Origin: an uncultured Bacteroidota bacterium
GTDB taxonomy: Bacteria > Bacteroidota > Bacteroidia > Flavobacteriales > Flavobacteriaceae
Assembly (NCBI GenBank): GCA_902510415.1
Contig: CABXBH010000005.1
Span: 1 to 64,000, forward strand
Direction: 5' to 3'
Length of the DNA: 64,000 nucleotides
In this document: positions 46,486 to 56,087 of the stretch, in pieces
Numbering within the stretch: position 1 is the first letter of the stretch
How the letters are laid out: every line of letters begins with the position of its first letter
Notes under the pieces: generated by a model
What the model was told of the DNA's origin: nothing
Seen by the model: only the letters and a program-made list of their open reading frames with translations
The model's database searches: none
Translations under genes and position numbers: made by a program

Positions 46486-46575
46486 TATTTAAAAAAATTA
46501 CTTTTTTTTTATTCTTCTAAAAACCCTAACTTTATGACAATCAATGACTAATTATTAATCTATTAAAATCAATCT

Positions 46576-48225
46576 ATGAAAAAACTTTACTTATTACTTT
46601 TTTTTATAATTCCTATTACATTTTATGGCCAGCATGGGCCTGAATGTACACACGATCATGTTAGAGGAGAAATTCTTACTCCTCCAACAACATTTAACGC
46701 AACAAATAATGCTGTTAAATCATCGGTTAATACAATCCCCTACTCTAATAGTTTTGAAAATGGACTTGGAGACTTTACAGTTTTAATTGAGGGTGAAGGT
46801 ACTTACAATTGGACAATTATGTCAGGGCATTTTGTTCATGATGATGATGCTGCAGCAGGTGGATTCAACTACCTACAACACGATGATGTTCAAGACGGAA
46901 ATCAGGTAAATTGGGCGGTATCACCTACATTTGATTTATCAGGAGCAAGTGTTCCAACACTAACGTATTGGGACCATGTTCACTGGGCTTCATATGCTGT
47001 AGGGCAAGAAGTTATGTATTCAACTGATTACACTAACGATGTCAGTAGTGCAACTTGGACTGTTTTAAACAATTCAATATGTGATAATCAAAACTCTAAT
47101 CAATCTAACCCAACTAACGCTTGGTGTAATTATGAGTTTGTCTTACCATCAGAAGCTAATCTTACACTTGCATTTAGATACACAGGTAACTTTGCATCTG
47201 ATTGGCTTATTGATGATATACAACTTGTTGATAATTCAGCTGTTTATGCAAACTGGGATGTTTCTACTGCGGGAACAACTGCTACCCTATCAATTTCTGA
47301 TTTTAACAACTTTGCTGTCGGAACAGATGGTCACTGGCATTATTCAGTTGATGGAGGGGATACAGTAATGGTTTATGACACTAACGATGTTACTATTAGC
47401 GGGTTATCTACTGGAGAGCATACAATAACTGCATGGTTAGTTGATAATGACCACAACCCTCTTGACCCACCAGTTGAAGAAACATTAACATTCACTGTAT
47501 CAGTGATTAATGCATATCCTTGGTGTGATGACTTTGAAAGTGGATTAGGTAATTGGACGAGCTCAGTTTATTCTGGAACTGAAGAGTGGGTTTGGGGTTC
47601 TCAAAACCTAAATGGATCTGTCTATCCTTTATCAGGCGCTGCAATGGCTGGATTTTTCTCTGGTAATTACAATAATGATACAGCTAGTATTATTTCACCT
47701 TCAATGGATCTTACTGGTGTTGACGATCCTCAGCTAACATTTAATTACACACAAGTTCAGTGGGCTGGCGATCAAGACCAATTAAGAGTTTTCTATAGAA
47801 GCTCAGTTGATGGTGATTGGGTTCAAATTGGTGAATATACTGAAGAAGTTACTGCTTGGACAGAAATAACTTTAGATTTACCTAACCCAAGTTCTGATTA
47901 CTATGTTGGATTTCAGGCTACATCAGGATATGGATACGGTGTAACATTGGATGATGTTTGTGTACAAGCTGCACTCTCAACCAATGATAATGAATTGCTT
48001 GATATGATGGTTTATCCAAACCCAGTAGATGGTGGTATTTTAACTATTCAATCTCCAACAGAAGGAATGAAGGAAATTGAAATATACACGGTAACTGGTA
48101 AAAAAGTAATGGATACTACTATTAATGGAAACACATTAGATGTGAGCTCATTCAATAGCGGATTCTATATGCTTAAGGTTACAATCAATGGACAAAGTAA
48201 AGTATCTAAATTAGTTATTAGATAA
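46576..48225 (+). CDS. T9SS-secreted protein with two MAM-like/choice-of-anchor domains
   Basis: The 549-residue protein has a signal peptide (to about residue 19, ITFYGQ). An adhesin-like beta-sandwich follows (about 50-215, YSNSFENGLGDFTVL), then an Ig-like stretch with DGHWHYSVDGGD (about 235-310), and a second adhesin-like domain (about 315-465, WCDDFESGLGNWTSS). It ends in a type A T9SS sorting domain (MVYPNPVDGGILTIQ...SGFYMLKVTINGQSK). It should be exported by T9SS and anchored or released at the surface, perhaps for adhesion or glycan contact. A strong terminator follows. Ligand unknown. Confidence 0.85.
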   Translation: MKKLYLLLFFIIPITFYGQHGPECTHDHVRGEILTPPTTFNATNNAVKSSVNTIPYSNSFENGLGDFTVLIEGEGTYNWTIMSGHFVHDDDAAAGGFNYLQHDDVQDGNQVNWAVSPTFDLSGASVPTLTYWDHVHWASYAVGQEVMYSTDYTNDVSSATWTVLNNSICDNQNSNQSNPTNAWCNYEFVLPSEANLTLAFRYTGNFASDWLIDDIQLVDNSAVYANWDVSTAGTTATLSISDFNNFAVGTDGHWHYSVDGGDTVMVYDTNDVTISGLSTGEHTITAWLVDNDHNPLDPPVEETLTFTVSVINAYPWCDDFESGLGNWTSSVYSGTEEWVWGSQNLNGSVYPLSGAAMAGFFSGNYNNDTASIISPSMDLTGVDDPQLTFNYTQVQWAGDQDQLRVFYRSSVDGDWVQIGEYTEEVTAWTEITLDLPNPSSDYYVGFQATSGYGYGVTLDDVCVQAALSTNDNELLDMMVYPNPVDGGILTIQSPTEGMKEIEIYTVTGKKVMDTTINGNTLDVSSFNSGFYMLKVTINGQSKVSKLVIR

Positions 48226-48246
48226 CTTATTTGTTCTCAATAAAAC

Positions 48247-48279
48247 AAAAAAGGCACTCAAAATTGAGTGCCTTTTTTT
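48247..48279 (+). terminator. Terminator after T9SS protein gene
   Basis: An A tract, the stem GGCACTCAA/TTGAGTGCC with a 2-base spacer, and a run of seven T form a strong rho-independent terminator about 20 nt after the stop codon. Confidence 0.93.
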
Positions 48280-48300
48280 ATTGTGATTATTAATAAATTG

Positions 48301-48371
48301 GCTTTGGCATAACTCTCTTTAAAACCTTTTCACTTTTATTACGTATTTGAGTTATTTAATAGTAGTTTTGC
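48301..48371 (+). repeat. Upstream element, copy 2 (before typA)
   Basis: The core at 48313-48338 matches copy 1 at 25 of 26 positions (A in place of C at core position 9). GCTTTGG lies before the core and ATTTAATA starts 16 bases past its end, as in copy 1. The typA ATG lies 55 nt beyond the core. A TAGTTTTG fitting the -7 consensus sits at 48363-48370 inside the element. Confidence 0.7.
48363..48370 (+). promoter_or_regulatory. Possible Bacteroidota -7 box (TAGTTTTG) for typA
   Basis: TAGTTTTG fits TAnnTTTG and lies 22 nt before the typA ATG. A TTTG at 48346 is only 13 nt upstream, shorter than the usual spacing. Confidence 0.4.
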
Positions 48372-48392
48372 AAAAATTTTCATCAAAAAGTA

Positions 48393-50195
48393 ATGTCTAA
48401 AATAAAAAATATTGCAATTATAGCACACGTAGATCATGGAAAGACTACGTTGGTTGATAAAATCATGTTTCATTGTCAATTATTTAGAGAAAATGAAAAT
48501 AAGGGAGATTTAATTCTTGACAATAATGAATTAGAAAGAGAAAGAGGGATTACAATTACCTCAAAAAACGTTTCTGTAACATATAAGGATACGAAAATCA
48601 ATATTATTGATACACCAGGTCATGCTGATTTTGGTGGAGAAGTTGAAAGAGTTTTAAATATGGCTGATGGAGTTCTTCTTCTTGTAGATGCTTTTGAAGG
48701 ACCAATGCCTCAAACAAGATTTGTATTACAAAAAGCTTTAGAGCTTGGTCTTAAACCTTGTGTGGTTATAAATAAAGTTGATAAAGAAAATTGCACTCCT
48801 GATGAAGTTCATGAATCTATATTTGACTTAATGTTTGAATTAGAAGCTGAAGAATGGCAACTTGATTTTCCTACAGTTTACGGATCAGCCAAAGAAAACT
48901 GGATGAGTGAGGATTGGAAAAATAAGACAGAAAATATTGAACCTTTATTGGATATGGTTATTGACCATATTCCTTCACCAAAAGTAAATGAAGGTAATCT
49001 TCAAATGCTTGTTACTTCATTAGATTATTCATCATTTACTGGAAGAATAGCAATAGGAAGACTTCAAAGAGGTACATTAATCAATGGTGCAAATATATCG
49101 CTAGTAAAAAGTGATAAAACCATTTTAAAATCTAAAATTAAAGAATTATATGTTTTCGATGGTTTAAGTCGTAAAAAAGTACAAGAAGTAGAAGCAGGAG
49201 ATATTTGTGCTATTGTTGGTTTAGAAAATTTCGATATTGGAGATACTATTGCTGATATAGAAACCCCTGAGGCATTAAATTCAATTTCTATAGATGAACC
49301 TACAATGAGTATGCTATTCACTATTAATGATTCACCATTTTTTGGAAAAGATGGTAAATATGTTACTTCTCGTCATATAAAAGAAAGATTGGTTAAGGAA
49401 TTGGAAAAAAATCTTGCATTAAAGGTTGAACCGACAGAAAGTGCAGATAAATTTATTGTTTATGGAAGGGGGGTTTTACACCTTTCAGTACTTATTGAAA
49501 CTATGAGAAGAGAAGGATATGAACTTCAAATTGGTCAACCTCAAGTGATTATAAAAAAAATTGATGGTACTAAGTGTGAACCTTTTGAAGATATGACTAT
49601 AGACCTACCTGAATCTGTTTCTGGAAAAGCAATTGAAATAGTTTCTCTTAGAAAAGGAGAAATGACTAGTATGATTTCTAAAGGAAGTAGAATGATATGT
49701 CAATTTATAATTCCCTCAAGAGGAATAATTGGTTTGAAAAATCAATTATTAACAGCAACTGCAGGGGAAGCAATTTTATCTCATAGATTTTTAGATTTTA
49801 GACCGATTAAAGGTGGAATTCCAGAACGTCTAAATGGTTCTTTGGTATCTATGGAAAAAGGTTTAGCAATTCCATACTCTATTGATAAATTACAAGACAG
49901 GGGGAAATTCTTTGTCAACCCAGGTGAAGAAATATATGAAGGACAAGTGATTGGTGAAAACTCTAGATCAGATGATTTGGTAATAAATATTACAAAAACT
50001 AAAAAACTTAGTAATGTAAGATCATCAGGAGCTGATGATAAAGCGAGAATCATTCCAGCTATAAAATTTTCTTTGGAAGAGGCTTTAGAATATATTCAAA
50101 AAGACGAATATGTGGAAGTAACACCTAACAATCTTAGACTAAGGAAAGTTTTATTAAAAGAAGTTGAAAGAAAAAGGAATAAACACATCCAATAA
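48393..50195 (+). CDS. typA: Ribosome-associated GTPase TypA/BipA
   Basis: The 600-residue translational GTPase has G1 AHVDHGKTTLVDKI, the ERGITI switch, G3 DTPGHADFGGEVERVLNMADG, and G4 NKVDKENC. EF-G-like domains III and V and the BipA-specific C-terminal domain (SRGIIGLKNQLLTATAGEAI onward) follow. It assists 50S subunit assembly and stress-responsive translation. It is monocistronic, with the shared 26-nt element upstream and a hairpin downstream. Confidence 0.96.
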   Translation: MSKIKNIAIIAHVDHGKTTLVDKIMFHCQLFRENENKGDLILDNNELERERGITITSKNVSVTYKDTKINIIDTPGHADFGGEVERVLNMADGVLLLVDAFEGPMPQTRFVLQKALELGLKPCVVINKVDKENCTPDEVHESIFDLMFELEAEEWQLDFPTVYGSAKENWMSEDWKNKTENIEPLLDMVIDHIPSPKVNEGNLQMLVTSLDYSSFTGRIAIGRLQRGTLINGANISLVKSDKTILKSKIKELYVFDGLSRKKVQEVEAGDICAIVGLENFDIGDTIADIETPEALNSISIDEPTMSMLFTINDSPFFGKDGKYVTSRHIKERLVKELEKNLALKVEPTESADKFIVYGRGVLHLSVLIETMRREGYELQIGQPQVIIKKIDGTKCEPFEDMTIDLPESVSGKAIEIVSLRKGEMTSMISKGSRMICQFIIPSRGIIGLKNQLLTATAGEAILSHRFLDFRPIKGGIPERLNGSLVSMEKGLAIPYSIDKLQDRGKFFVNPGEEIYEGQVIGENSRSDDLVINITKTKKLSNVRSSGADDKARIIPAIKFSLEEALEYIQKDEYVEVTPNNLRLRKVLLKEVERKRNKHIQ

Positions 50196-50307
50196 TCTTA
50201 AATTAAGAAAGATTTAATATGAATAAAAGAATAACAACTTTCTTTATTTTCTTAAAATTTCATTCGAAAATTCAACTATTACAATAAAATCATAAAACAA
50301 TAAAATT

Positions 50308-50330
50308 ATCCCCTGATATTCTCAGGGGAT
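50308..50330 (-). terminator. Hairpin terminator between convergent typA and VPS10-like genes
   Basis: ATCCCCTGA and TCAGGGGAT form a perfect 9-bp stem around a 5-base loop. It lies 9 nt past the stop of the minus-strand gene and is followed on that strand by AATTTTATTG, a moderate T-rich tail. It may also stop typA transcripts from the other side. Confidence 0.75.
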
Positions 50331-50339
50331 TAATTTAAT

Positions 50340-53300
50340 TTATTGCTTTGGTCTACCAGGTGTATAAGGTGCGCCCGAATCTTTTAACATCTGCTCTAAT
50401 GTTTGCATTTCAAATCTAAGCTTATTGACTAAAACTTTAATTGGCTCAAACTCTTCTTTAGCAATTTCATAACTATCCATATGTGTTTTAGTTGGTGCAG
50501 CTGTAGAATATTTCTGATAATATGCAACAGCACCTAATCTAGATGATGGAGATAAATATGTTTGAATATCCAACCTTCTCTTAACGCTATCACCATAGAA
50601 CTTTAAATTTACCTCTTTAATTAATTCATTAACATCCCATACCATTTTGGATATTTCTTCAATAGGTTGTTCAGCTTTTTTCACAGCTTGAGTTATGTAA
50701 GGCATCTTATTACTTACTTCAGAAAGTTTTCTAGAATATTCGCTTATTTCTGCTTGAAGTAAAGAAACTTTTCTTTGAAAATCAACTTTTGACTTTCTAT
50801 CATCAGCAGGCATTACTGTATTATTCAATGCAACTACATTAAAGTTTATAGCATTAACCACTTTAGTAGTTTCTCCACCATTTAATATTGACATATCAAT
50901 CGAGTATGCACCAGGATTAACCAAAGTTCCCTCAGAAACTCCAGCAAATGGATTATAAAACGAAGAAGAACTTAAATTAATAGGACTATTATCTTCATAT
51001 CTTAAATTCCATTGAAATCTACTTAATCCTTTCGAAGGTTTTCTGTAAATCTTTTTTACTACTTTATCTTCATTATCTCTAATAGTGAAGACTAATTCAG
51101 GTTTAGATTCATTTACCTCGCTATAAAGTTCATCATAAGTTGGATAAGAGACGTCATTCTTGTCTTTGATTAGTTTCTTTTCTTCTTTTTGTCTCTTTGA
51201 CTTTAAACTTTCATGCTTTTTATCATAATTATATGTAAATATAGCAACAGGATCTAGATTTTCAGCTAAATAAAAATTATCTCCTTGAAAGGCTTTACCA
51301 GGAAGACCTAATGGTGATGCTTTTTCCCACATCAAAGCATCTCGGACATCAAATATTTTAGCCCCTAATGAAATTTCTGAATTTTCAATATTTCTCAAGA
51401 CTGAGTAATCATCCATAACATAAAAACCTCTACCAAAAGTTCCAAGAACTAAATCATTTTCTCTTCTTTGAATAGCAATATCTCGAACTGCAATTGTTGG
51501 TAATCCACTGGATAATTCTTTCCAGCTTTCACCTGAATCAGGAGAAAAGAATACACTAAATTCAGTTCCACAGAAAATCAGATTGCTATCAACATGATCT
51601 TCTTCTATTGAATAAACACTACCTTTTTCAGGTAAATTATCACTTATTGATTTCCATGTTGACCCCTTATCAGTTGATTTAAATATATATGGCTTAAAGT
51701 CACCATATTTATGATGATTAAATGCAACATATATCACATTAATGTCATGTTGAGATAAATAAACTGAATTTACGTATGATTGTTTAGGTGCATTAGGAAT
51801 ATTATCAACTTTTCTCCATGTTTTTCCTGAATTTTCAGTTATTTGAATCAATCCATCATCAGTACCAATAACAATAAGATTCTCATCAATTGGAGACTCT
51901 GAAAGAGCAACGATAGTACCGTAAGGAGATGTTGATCCGTTTTTAGCAACGGCATCAATACTTAAAACCCTATCGTATACTTTTAAGTTATTTCGATCTA
52001 TTTTTCTTGATAAATCATCACTGATAACATCCCAACTATTTCCATAGTCATCTGATCTAAAAACCTTATTTGCTGCAAAATATAACCTACCTGATTTGTG
52101 ATTACTAACAGCTAAGGGAGCATCCCAATTCCATTTATAATCTAACTCTCCTTTTCTAGCAATAGGTTTTATCCCTACTTCTTCACCACTAAGCTTATCA
52201 TATCTTACCAACCATCCATATTGAGATTGAGCATATACAATATTTGGGTTTTCAGGGTCAATTTGAGATTCAAAACCATCACCTCCATGGGTAATAAACC
52301 AATCTTGATTTGATATACCATGAGAGTTATTTACTCTTGACGGGCCTCCCAAACTAAAATTATCTTGAGTACCTCCATATATATTATAAAATGGCTCAGA
52401 ATTATCCACGGCTACTTTATAAAATTGGGTTACAGGAAGATTCTTTTTAAAATCCCATTTTTTTCCTGAATCAAATGTTTCATATATACCCCCGTCACAA
52501 CCTACTAGCCAATGAGAATTATTATTTGGATTTATCCACATAGCATGGTTATCGACATGCTTGAAATCTTCACCTACATTTTTAAAAGTTTTACCTCCAT
52601 CATGAGTAACTGCCATCCATGTATCCATTGTATATACAATGTCCTCATCCACTGGATCAGCAAATATTTCCTGATAATAATTACCACTTGTAACTTTACT
52701 ACTTTGCTTTACCCAAGTCTCTCCTCTATTTGTAGATTTATAAAAACCTCCTTTTCTCTCAGCAGCTTCAACAATAGCATAAATAATTTCTGGATTTGCG
52801 TCAGAAATATCCATTCCGATTCTTCCTATTTCTACACCTGGTAGTCCTTTATTAATTTCCTTCCAAGTTTTACCTCCATCCGTAGATTTGTGCAGACCTG
52901 AACCAGGCCCTCCTCCAACATAAGTGTAAACATGTCTTCTTCTTTGATGGCTAGCTGCATATAAAATATCTGAGTTTCTAGGATCCATGTGTATTTCATT
53001 AAAACCTGTATGCTCATCAATATATAATATCTTATTCCATGTTTCTCCTCCATCTTCTGTTTTATAAATACCCCTGTCTCCACCTTTACTCCACAATGGC
53101 CCATATGCTGAAACATATACAATTTGTGAATTTTCAGGGTGAACTAAAATATTACCTATATGTTCAGAGTTTTTAAGCCCCATGTTTTTCCATGAATTAC
53201 CTCCATCCATTGATTTATAAACTCCATCACCATATGCTACTGACCTTTGATTATTATTTTCACCCGTACCAACCCATACTATATTAGTATTATTTGGATC

Positions 53301-53603
53301 AATTGTAACACAACCAATTGAATATGATGATTGGTTATCAAAAATAGGTTTATAATCAAGACCCCAATTTGAAGTTTTCCATACACCACCAGATGATACT
53401 GCTACATAATATTCAAAAGGCTTATCAGGATTAATTGCTAAATCTGAAATTCTACCAGATGTTAATGCTGGACCTACAGACCTCCACTTTAAAGCACTAA
53501 CTGATGTTTCATCTAAAGGATTTTTTTTGTCTTTTTTCTTTTTTTGAGAATATGCATTTGAACTAAAAATAATCAATGCAATAAGTAATATATATCTTTT
53601 CAT
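50340..53603 (-). CDS. Exported sortilin/VPS10-like beta-propeller protein with BNR repeats
   Basis: The 1087-residue protein has a signal peptide (LIIFSSNAYSQ) and many Asp-box repeats of the form S-x-D-x-G-x-T-W, for example KSMDGGNSWKNMG, KTEDGGETWNKI, KSTDGGKTWKEI, KSTNRGETWVKQ and TENSGKTWRKVD. These build a ten-bladed or double beta-propeller seen in sortilin-like and exo-glycosidase-like proteins. The C-terminal 250 residues are helical. Annotators call relatives 'glycosyl hydrolase' or 'VPS10 domain protein'; no catalytic residues are identifiable here, so a binding or proteolysis-related role is equally possible. There is no T9SS tail. Confidence 0.75.
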   Translation of the reverse strand: MKRYILLIALIIFSSNAYSQKKKKDKKNPLDETSVSALKWRSVGPALTSGRISDLAINPDKPFEYYVAVSSGGVWKTSNWGLDYKPIFDNQSSYSIGCVTIDPNNTNIVWVGTGENNNQRSVAYGDGVYKSMDGGNSWKNMGLKNSEHIGNILVHPENSQIVYVSAYGPLWSKGGDRGIYKTEDGGETWNKILYIDEHTGFNEIHMDPRNSDILYAASHQRRRHVYTYVGGGPGSGLHKSTDGGKTWKEINKGLPGVEIGRIGMDISDANPEIIYAIVEAAERKGGFYKSTNRGETWVKQSSKVTSGNYYQEIFADPVDEDIVYTMDTWMAVTHDGGKTFKNVGEDFKHVDNHAMWINPNNNSHWLVGCDGGIYETFDSGKKWDFKKNLPVTQFYKVAVDNSEPFYNIYGGTQDNFSLGGPSRVNNSHGISNQDWFITHGGDGFESQIDPENPNIVYAQSQYGWLVRYDKLSGEEVGIKPIARKGELDYKWNWDAPLAVSNHKSGRLYFAANKVFRSDDYGNSWDVISDDLSRKIDRNNLKVYDRVLSIDAVAKNGSTSPYGTIVALSESPIDENLIVIGTDDGLIQITENSGKTWRKVDNIPNAPKQSYVNSVYLSQHDINVIYVAFNHHKYGDFKPYIFKSTDKGSTWKSISDNLPEKGSVYSIEEDHVDSNLIFCGTEFSVFFSPDSGESWKELSSGLPTIAVRDIAIQRRENDLVLGTFGRGFYVMDDYSVLRNIENSEISLGAKIFDVRDALMWEKASPLGLPGKAFQGDNFYLAENLDPVAIFTYNYDKKHESLKSKRQKEEKKLIKDKNDVSYPTYDELYSEVNESKPELVFTIRDNEDKVVKKIYRKPSKGLSRFQWNLRYEDNSPINLSSSSFYNPFAGVSEGTLVNPGAYSIDMSILNGGETTKVVNAINFNVVALNNTVMPADDRKSKVDFQRKVSLLQAEISEYSRKLSEVSNKMPYITQAVKKAEQPIEEISKMVWDVNELIKEVNLKFYGDSVKRRLDIQTYLSPSSRLGAVAYYQKYSTAAPTKTHMDSYEIAKEEFEPIKVLVNKLRFEMQTLEQMLKDSGAPYTPGRPKQ

Positions 53604-53666
53604 AATTAAAATTTATTGAGTCTTCTAAAATACTAAAAACTACCATTTAAAATAGTTAAATTTAGA

Positions 53667-54668
53667 TTGAATTTTATTTTGACAATTAATCTAGTGATAA
53701 AAGAATACAAGCTTATTAACAAAAATGGAGTCTCGGTTATTATACTATCGTATGGCGGCATAATAAAAGAAATTAATACTCCTGATAGAAATAAAAATAT
53801 TGAAAATATAGTTTTAGGGTATAATAATAATCAACAATACCTAGATGATGGTTTTTATTTAGGAGCATTGATAGGTCGATATGCTAATAGGATATCTAAT
53901 GGTGTATTTAATTTAAACTGTACAACCGTAAAACTTGAGCGAAATGAAAAAAATAACCATTTACATGGCGGGAACAATGGATTTCATAAAAAACAATGGG
54001 AATTGGAGGAATATGATGTTGAAAAAAAATATGTGAAGCTAAAAATGTTTAGCAATGATTTAGAAGGAGGATATCCAGGGAATTTAACAACTGTTGTTAA
54101 ATACACACTAAATCAAAACAATGAGTTAATCATCGAAATTTGTGGTAAATCTGATAAAGACACGATTTATAATCCTACTAGCCATTCCTATTTCAATTTA
54201 AATCCATCTCAAAGTTCAATTTTAAATCACAAGCTTAAAATTAATTCTACTAAATACATTCCTGTAAACGAAAAATGTATTCCTACGGGGAAACAGGAAA
54301 ATTCAAAAAATACACCATTTGATTTTAGTTTGGAAAAAGAAATTGGAAAAGAAATAAATAATGATAATGAACAATTAAGAAATGGTAATGGATATGACCA
54401 CTGCTATGTTTTAAATACAAACAATCATATCTCTGCCGAATTAAGTGATCAAATTAGTGGTAGAAAATTAATGATTACTACAGACCAGCCTGGAATTCAA
54501 CTTTATTCAGGCAATCATTTAAGGGGGAAATTTATAAAAAATGAGGGGGTATGTTTAGAAACTCAGCATTTTCCTGATTCACCAAATAATAAAACTTTTC
54601 CAAGTACAATATTAAAGGCAAATGAAGAATATTATACTAAAACTATTTATTCCTTTGGTATTATTTAA
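53667..54668 (+). CDS. galM: Aldose 1-epimerase
   Basis: The 333-residue protein has the GalM landmarks: LSYGGIIKEINTPD, GALIGRYANRISNG, the catalytic His in NNHLHGGNNGFHKKQWE, NPTSHSYFNL, GYDHCYVLN, and the C-terminal CLETQHFPDSPNNKTFPS with the catalytic Glu. It interconverts alpha and beta anomers of hexoses. The start is uncertain: TTG at 53667 is the longest, TTG at 53679 and GTG at 53694 are also possible. It has no signal peptide, so it is cytoplasmic, unlike its neighbours. It converges on the sugar dehydrogenase-like gene, overlapping by 8 nt. Confidence 0.88.
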   Translation: MNFILTINLVIKEYKLINKNGVSVIILSYGGIIKEINTPDRNKNIENIVLGYNNNQQYLDDGFYLGALIGRYANRISNGVFNLNCTTVKLERNEKNNHLHGGNNGFHKKQWELEEYDVEKKYVKLKMFSNDLEGGYPGNLTTVVKYTLNQNNELIIEICGKSDKDTIYNPTSHSYFNLNPSQSSILNHKLKINSTKYIPVNEKCIPTGKQENSKNTPFDFSLEKEIGKEINNDNEQLRNGNGYDHCYVLNTNNHISAELSDQISGRKLMITTDQPGIQLYSGNHLRGKFIKNEGVCLETQHFPDSPNNKTFPSTILKANEEYYTKTIYSFGII

Positions 54669-56043
54669 CTATATCTTTAATTTCAATCGGCATTTTGATA
54701 TGAGATAAGCGCTCTCTTAATTGCATATTTTCAAGATTTTCATTATTAAATACTGCTTTATTTCCAGTGTATAATACTCTCCATATTTTTCCTTTTTTTG
54801 AATCTGAAATATAAAGTGACCCATCTAAACCTTGAGCGAGACCCATTGGTCTATAATTAGCATCTTTCATTTCTTTTATCACATCAACTCCTGCAAATCC
54901 ATCAGCAAATATTTCTAATTCTCCTGATGGAATTCCATTATTAAATGGTATAAAACCAACTACATATCCAGCCTGTGGATATGGAGCTCTGTTTGTTGAT
55001 CCATGAAACGCTATAAATGCACCGTTTTTATATCTTTCTGGAAACATTTCACCAGTGTAGAATAACAAATCATTTGGAGCCCAATGGGCTGGTAAACCAA
55101 AAATAGGATCCTTAAACTTTTTGGATGCTAATTTCTCACCATCACCCCCATATTCAGGCGCAACAAGTCTTTTTGATTTAAAATGATCATAGTATGTGTA
55201 AGGCCAACCAAAATCATCACCTTCAGATATTTTCATAAATTCATCAGAAGGTAAGACTGCATTATCCCATTCACTATAGAATTTTGGAGCATGATTATAT
55301 AAATAATCTCTACCATGATTAACTGCAAAAAGCTGATTTACCTCATTGTTCCAGGTGATTCCAACAACACTTCTAACACCTGTTGAATATTTATTCCCAT
55401 CTGTTAAGGTTTGATTTAATTTATTTTTATCAAACTTCCATATTGCACCTAGAAGTTCCAGTTCATCACAAGGATCTCTTCCGAGAACTGTTGCCATTGG
55501 ATCATCATAACCTTTAGTCATATCTTCACAAGAATTTGTGAATCCACTAAATGTTACATACATACTTCCTTGTTTATCAAAAGCAATTGATTTGGCATTA
55601 TGCCATCTAATAGGGAATGGATCAGTTAAAATAACCTCCACAGGAGAATCGGGGACTAACTTTTTATGATTTAATTTCTGTCTGTAAATAACTCTTTCTG
55701 AGCTATAATAAATATAACCATCGTTAATTTTCATTTCAGTTGCAAACCTACCATCATTAGGGTAATCACCAAATCTCTCAATGATTTCAGCTTTACCATC
55801 ACCATTATTATCTCTAAGTGCTACATTTCCGTTTCTTCCATAATCTAATCGTAGCTTTACATATATATCTCCATTATCGTTAACTGCAATATGTCTACTT
55901 TGACCTACACCATCATGAACTACTAAAGCTTGGAATCCTTTTGGTAAAAATAAACCTCCATTATCATTATTAAATATCAACTCGACTTTATCTGAACATG
56001 ACAACATTAGAAATGTTATAAATAAATAATAGAATAATCTCAT
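54661..56043 (-). CDS. PQQ-dependent sugar/sorbosone dehydrogenase-like lipoprotein
   Basis: The 460-residue protein has a lipoprotein signal (FLMLSCSDKVEL, Cys near residue 16) and a six-bladed propeller with GFQALVVHDGVGQSRHIAV, KSIAFDKQGSMYVTFSG, GITWNNEVNQLFAVNHGRD, FGWPYTYYDH and GLAQGLDGSLYISDSKKGKIW. This matches the soluble glucose/sorbosone dehydrogenase family. Such proteins may oxidise sugars with PQQ, but many homologues have no shown activity. Envelope location and a neighbouring aldose epimerase agree with sugar handling, as inference. Confidence 0.78.
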   Translation of the reverse strand: MRLFYYLFITFLMLSCSDKVELIFNNDNGGLFLPKGFQALVVHDGVGQSRHIAVNDNGDIYVKLRLDYGRNGNVALRDNNGDGKAEIIERFGDYPNDGRFATEMKINDGYIYYSSERVIYRQKLNHKKLVPDSPVEVILTDPFPIRWHNAKSIAFDKQGSMYVTFSGFTNSCEDMTKGYDDPMATVLGRDPCDELELLGAIWKFDKNKLNQTLTDGNKYSTGVRSVVGITWNNEVNQLFAVNHGRDYLYNHAPKFYSEWDNAVLPSDEFMKISEGDDFGWPYTYYDHFKSKRLVAPEYGGDGEKLASKKFKDPIFGLPAHWAPNDLLFYTGEMFPERYKNGAFIAFHGSTNRAPYPQAGYVVGFIPFNNGIPSGELEIFADGFAGVDVIKEMKDANYRPMGLAQGLDGSLYISDSKKGKIWRVLYTGNKAVFNNENLENMQLRERLSHIKMPIEIKDIVK

Positions 56044-56087
56044 TCTTAATTATTAAATTGAGTATATAATTTATTAAAGGTAATAAT

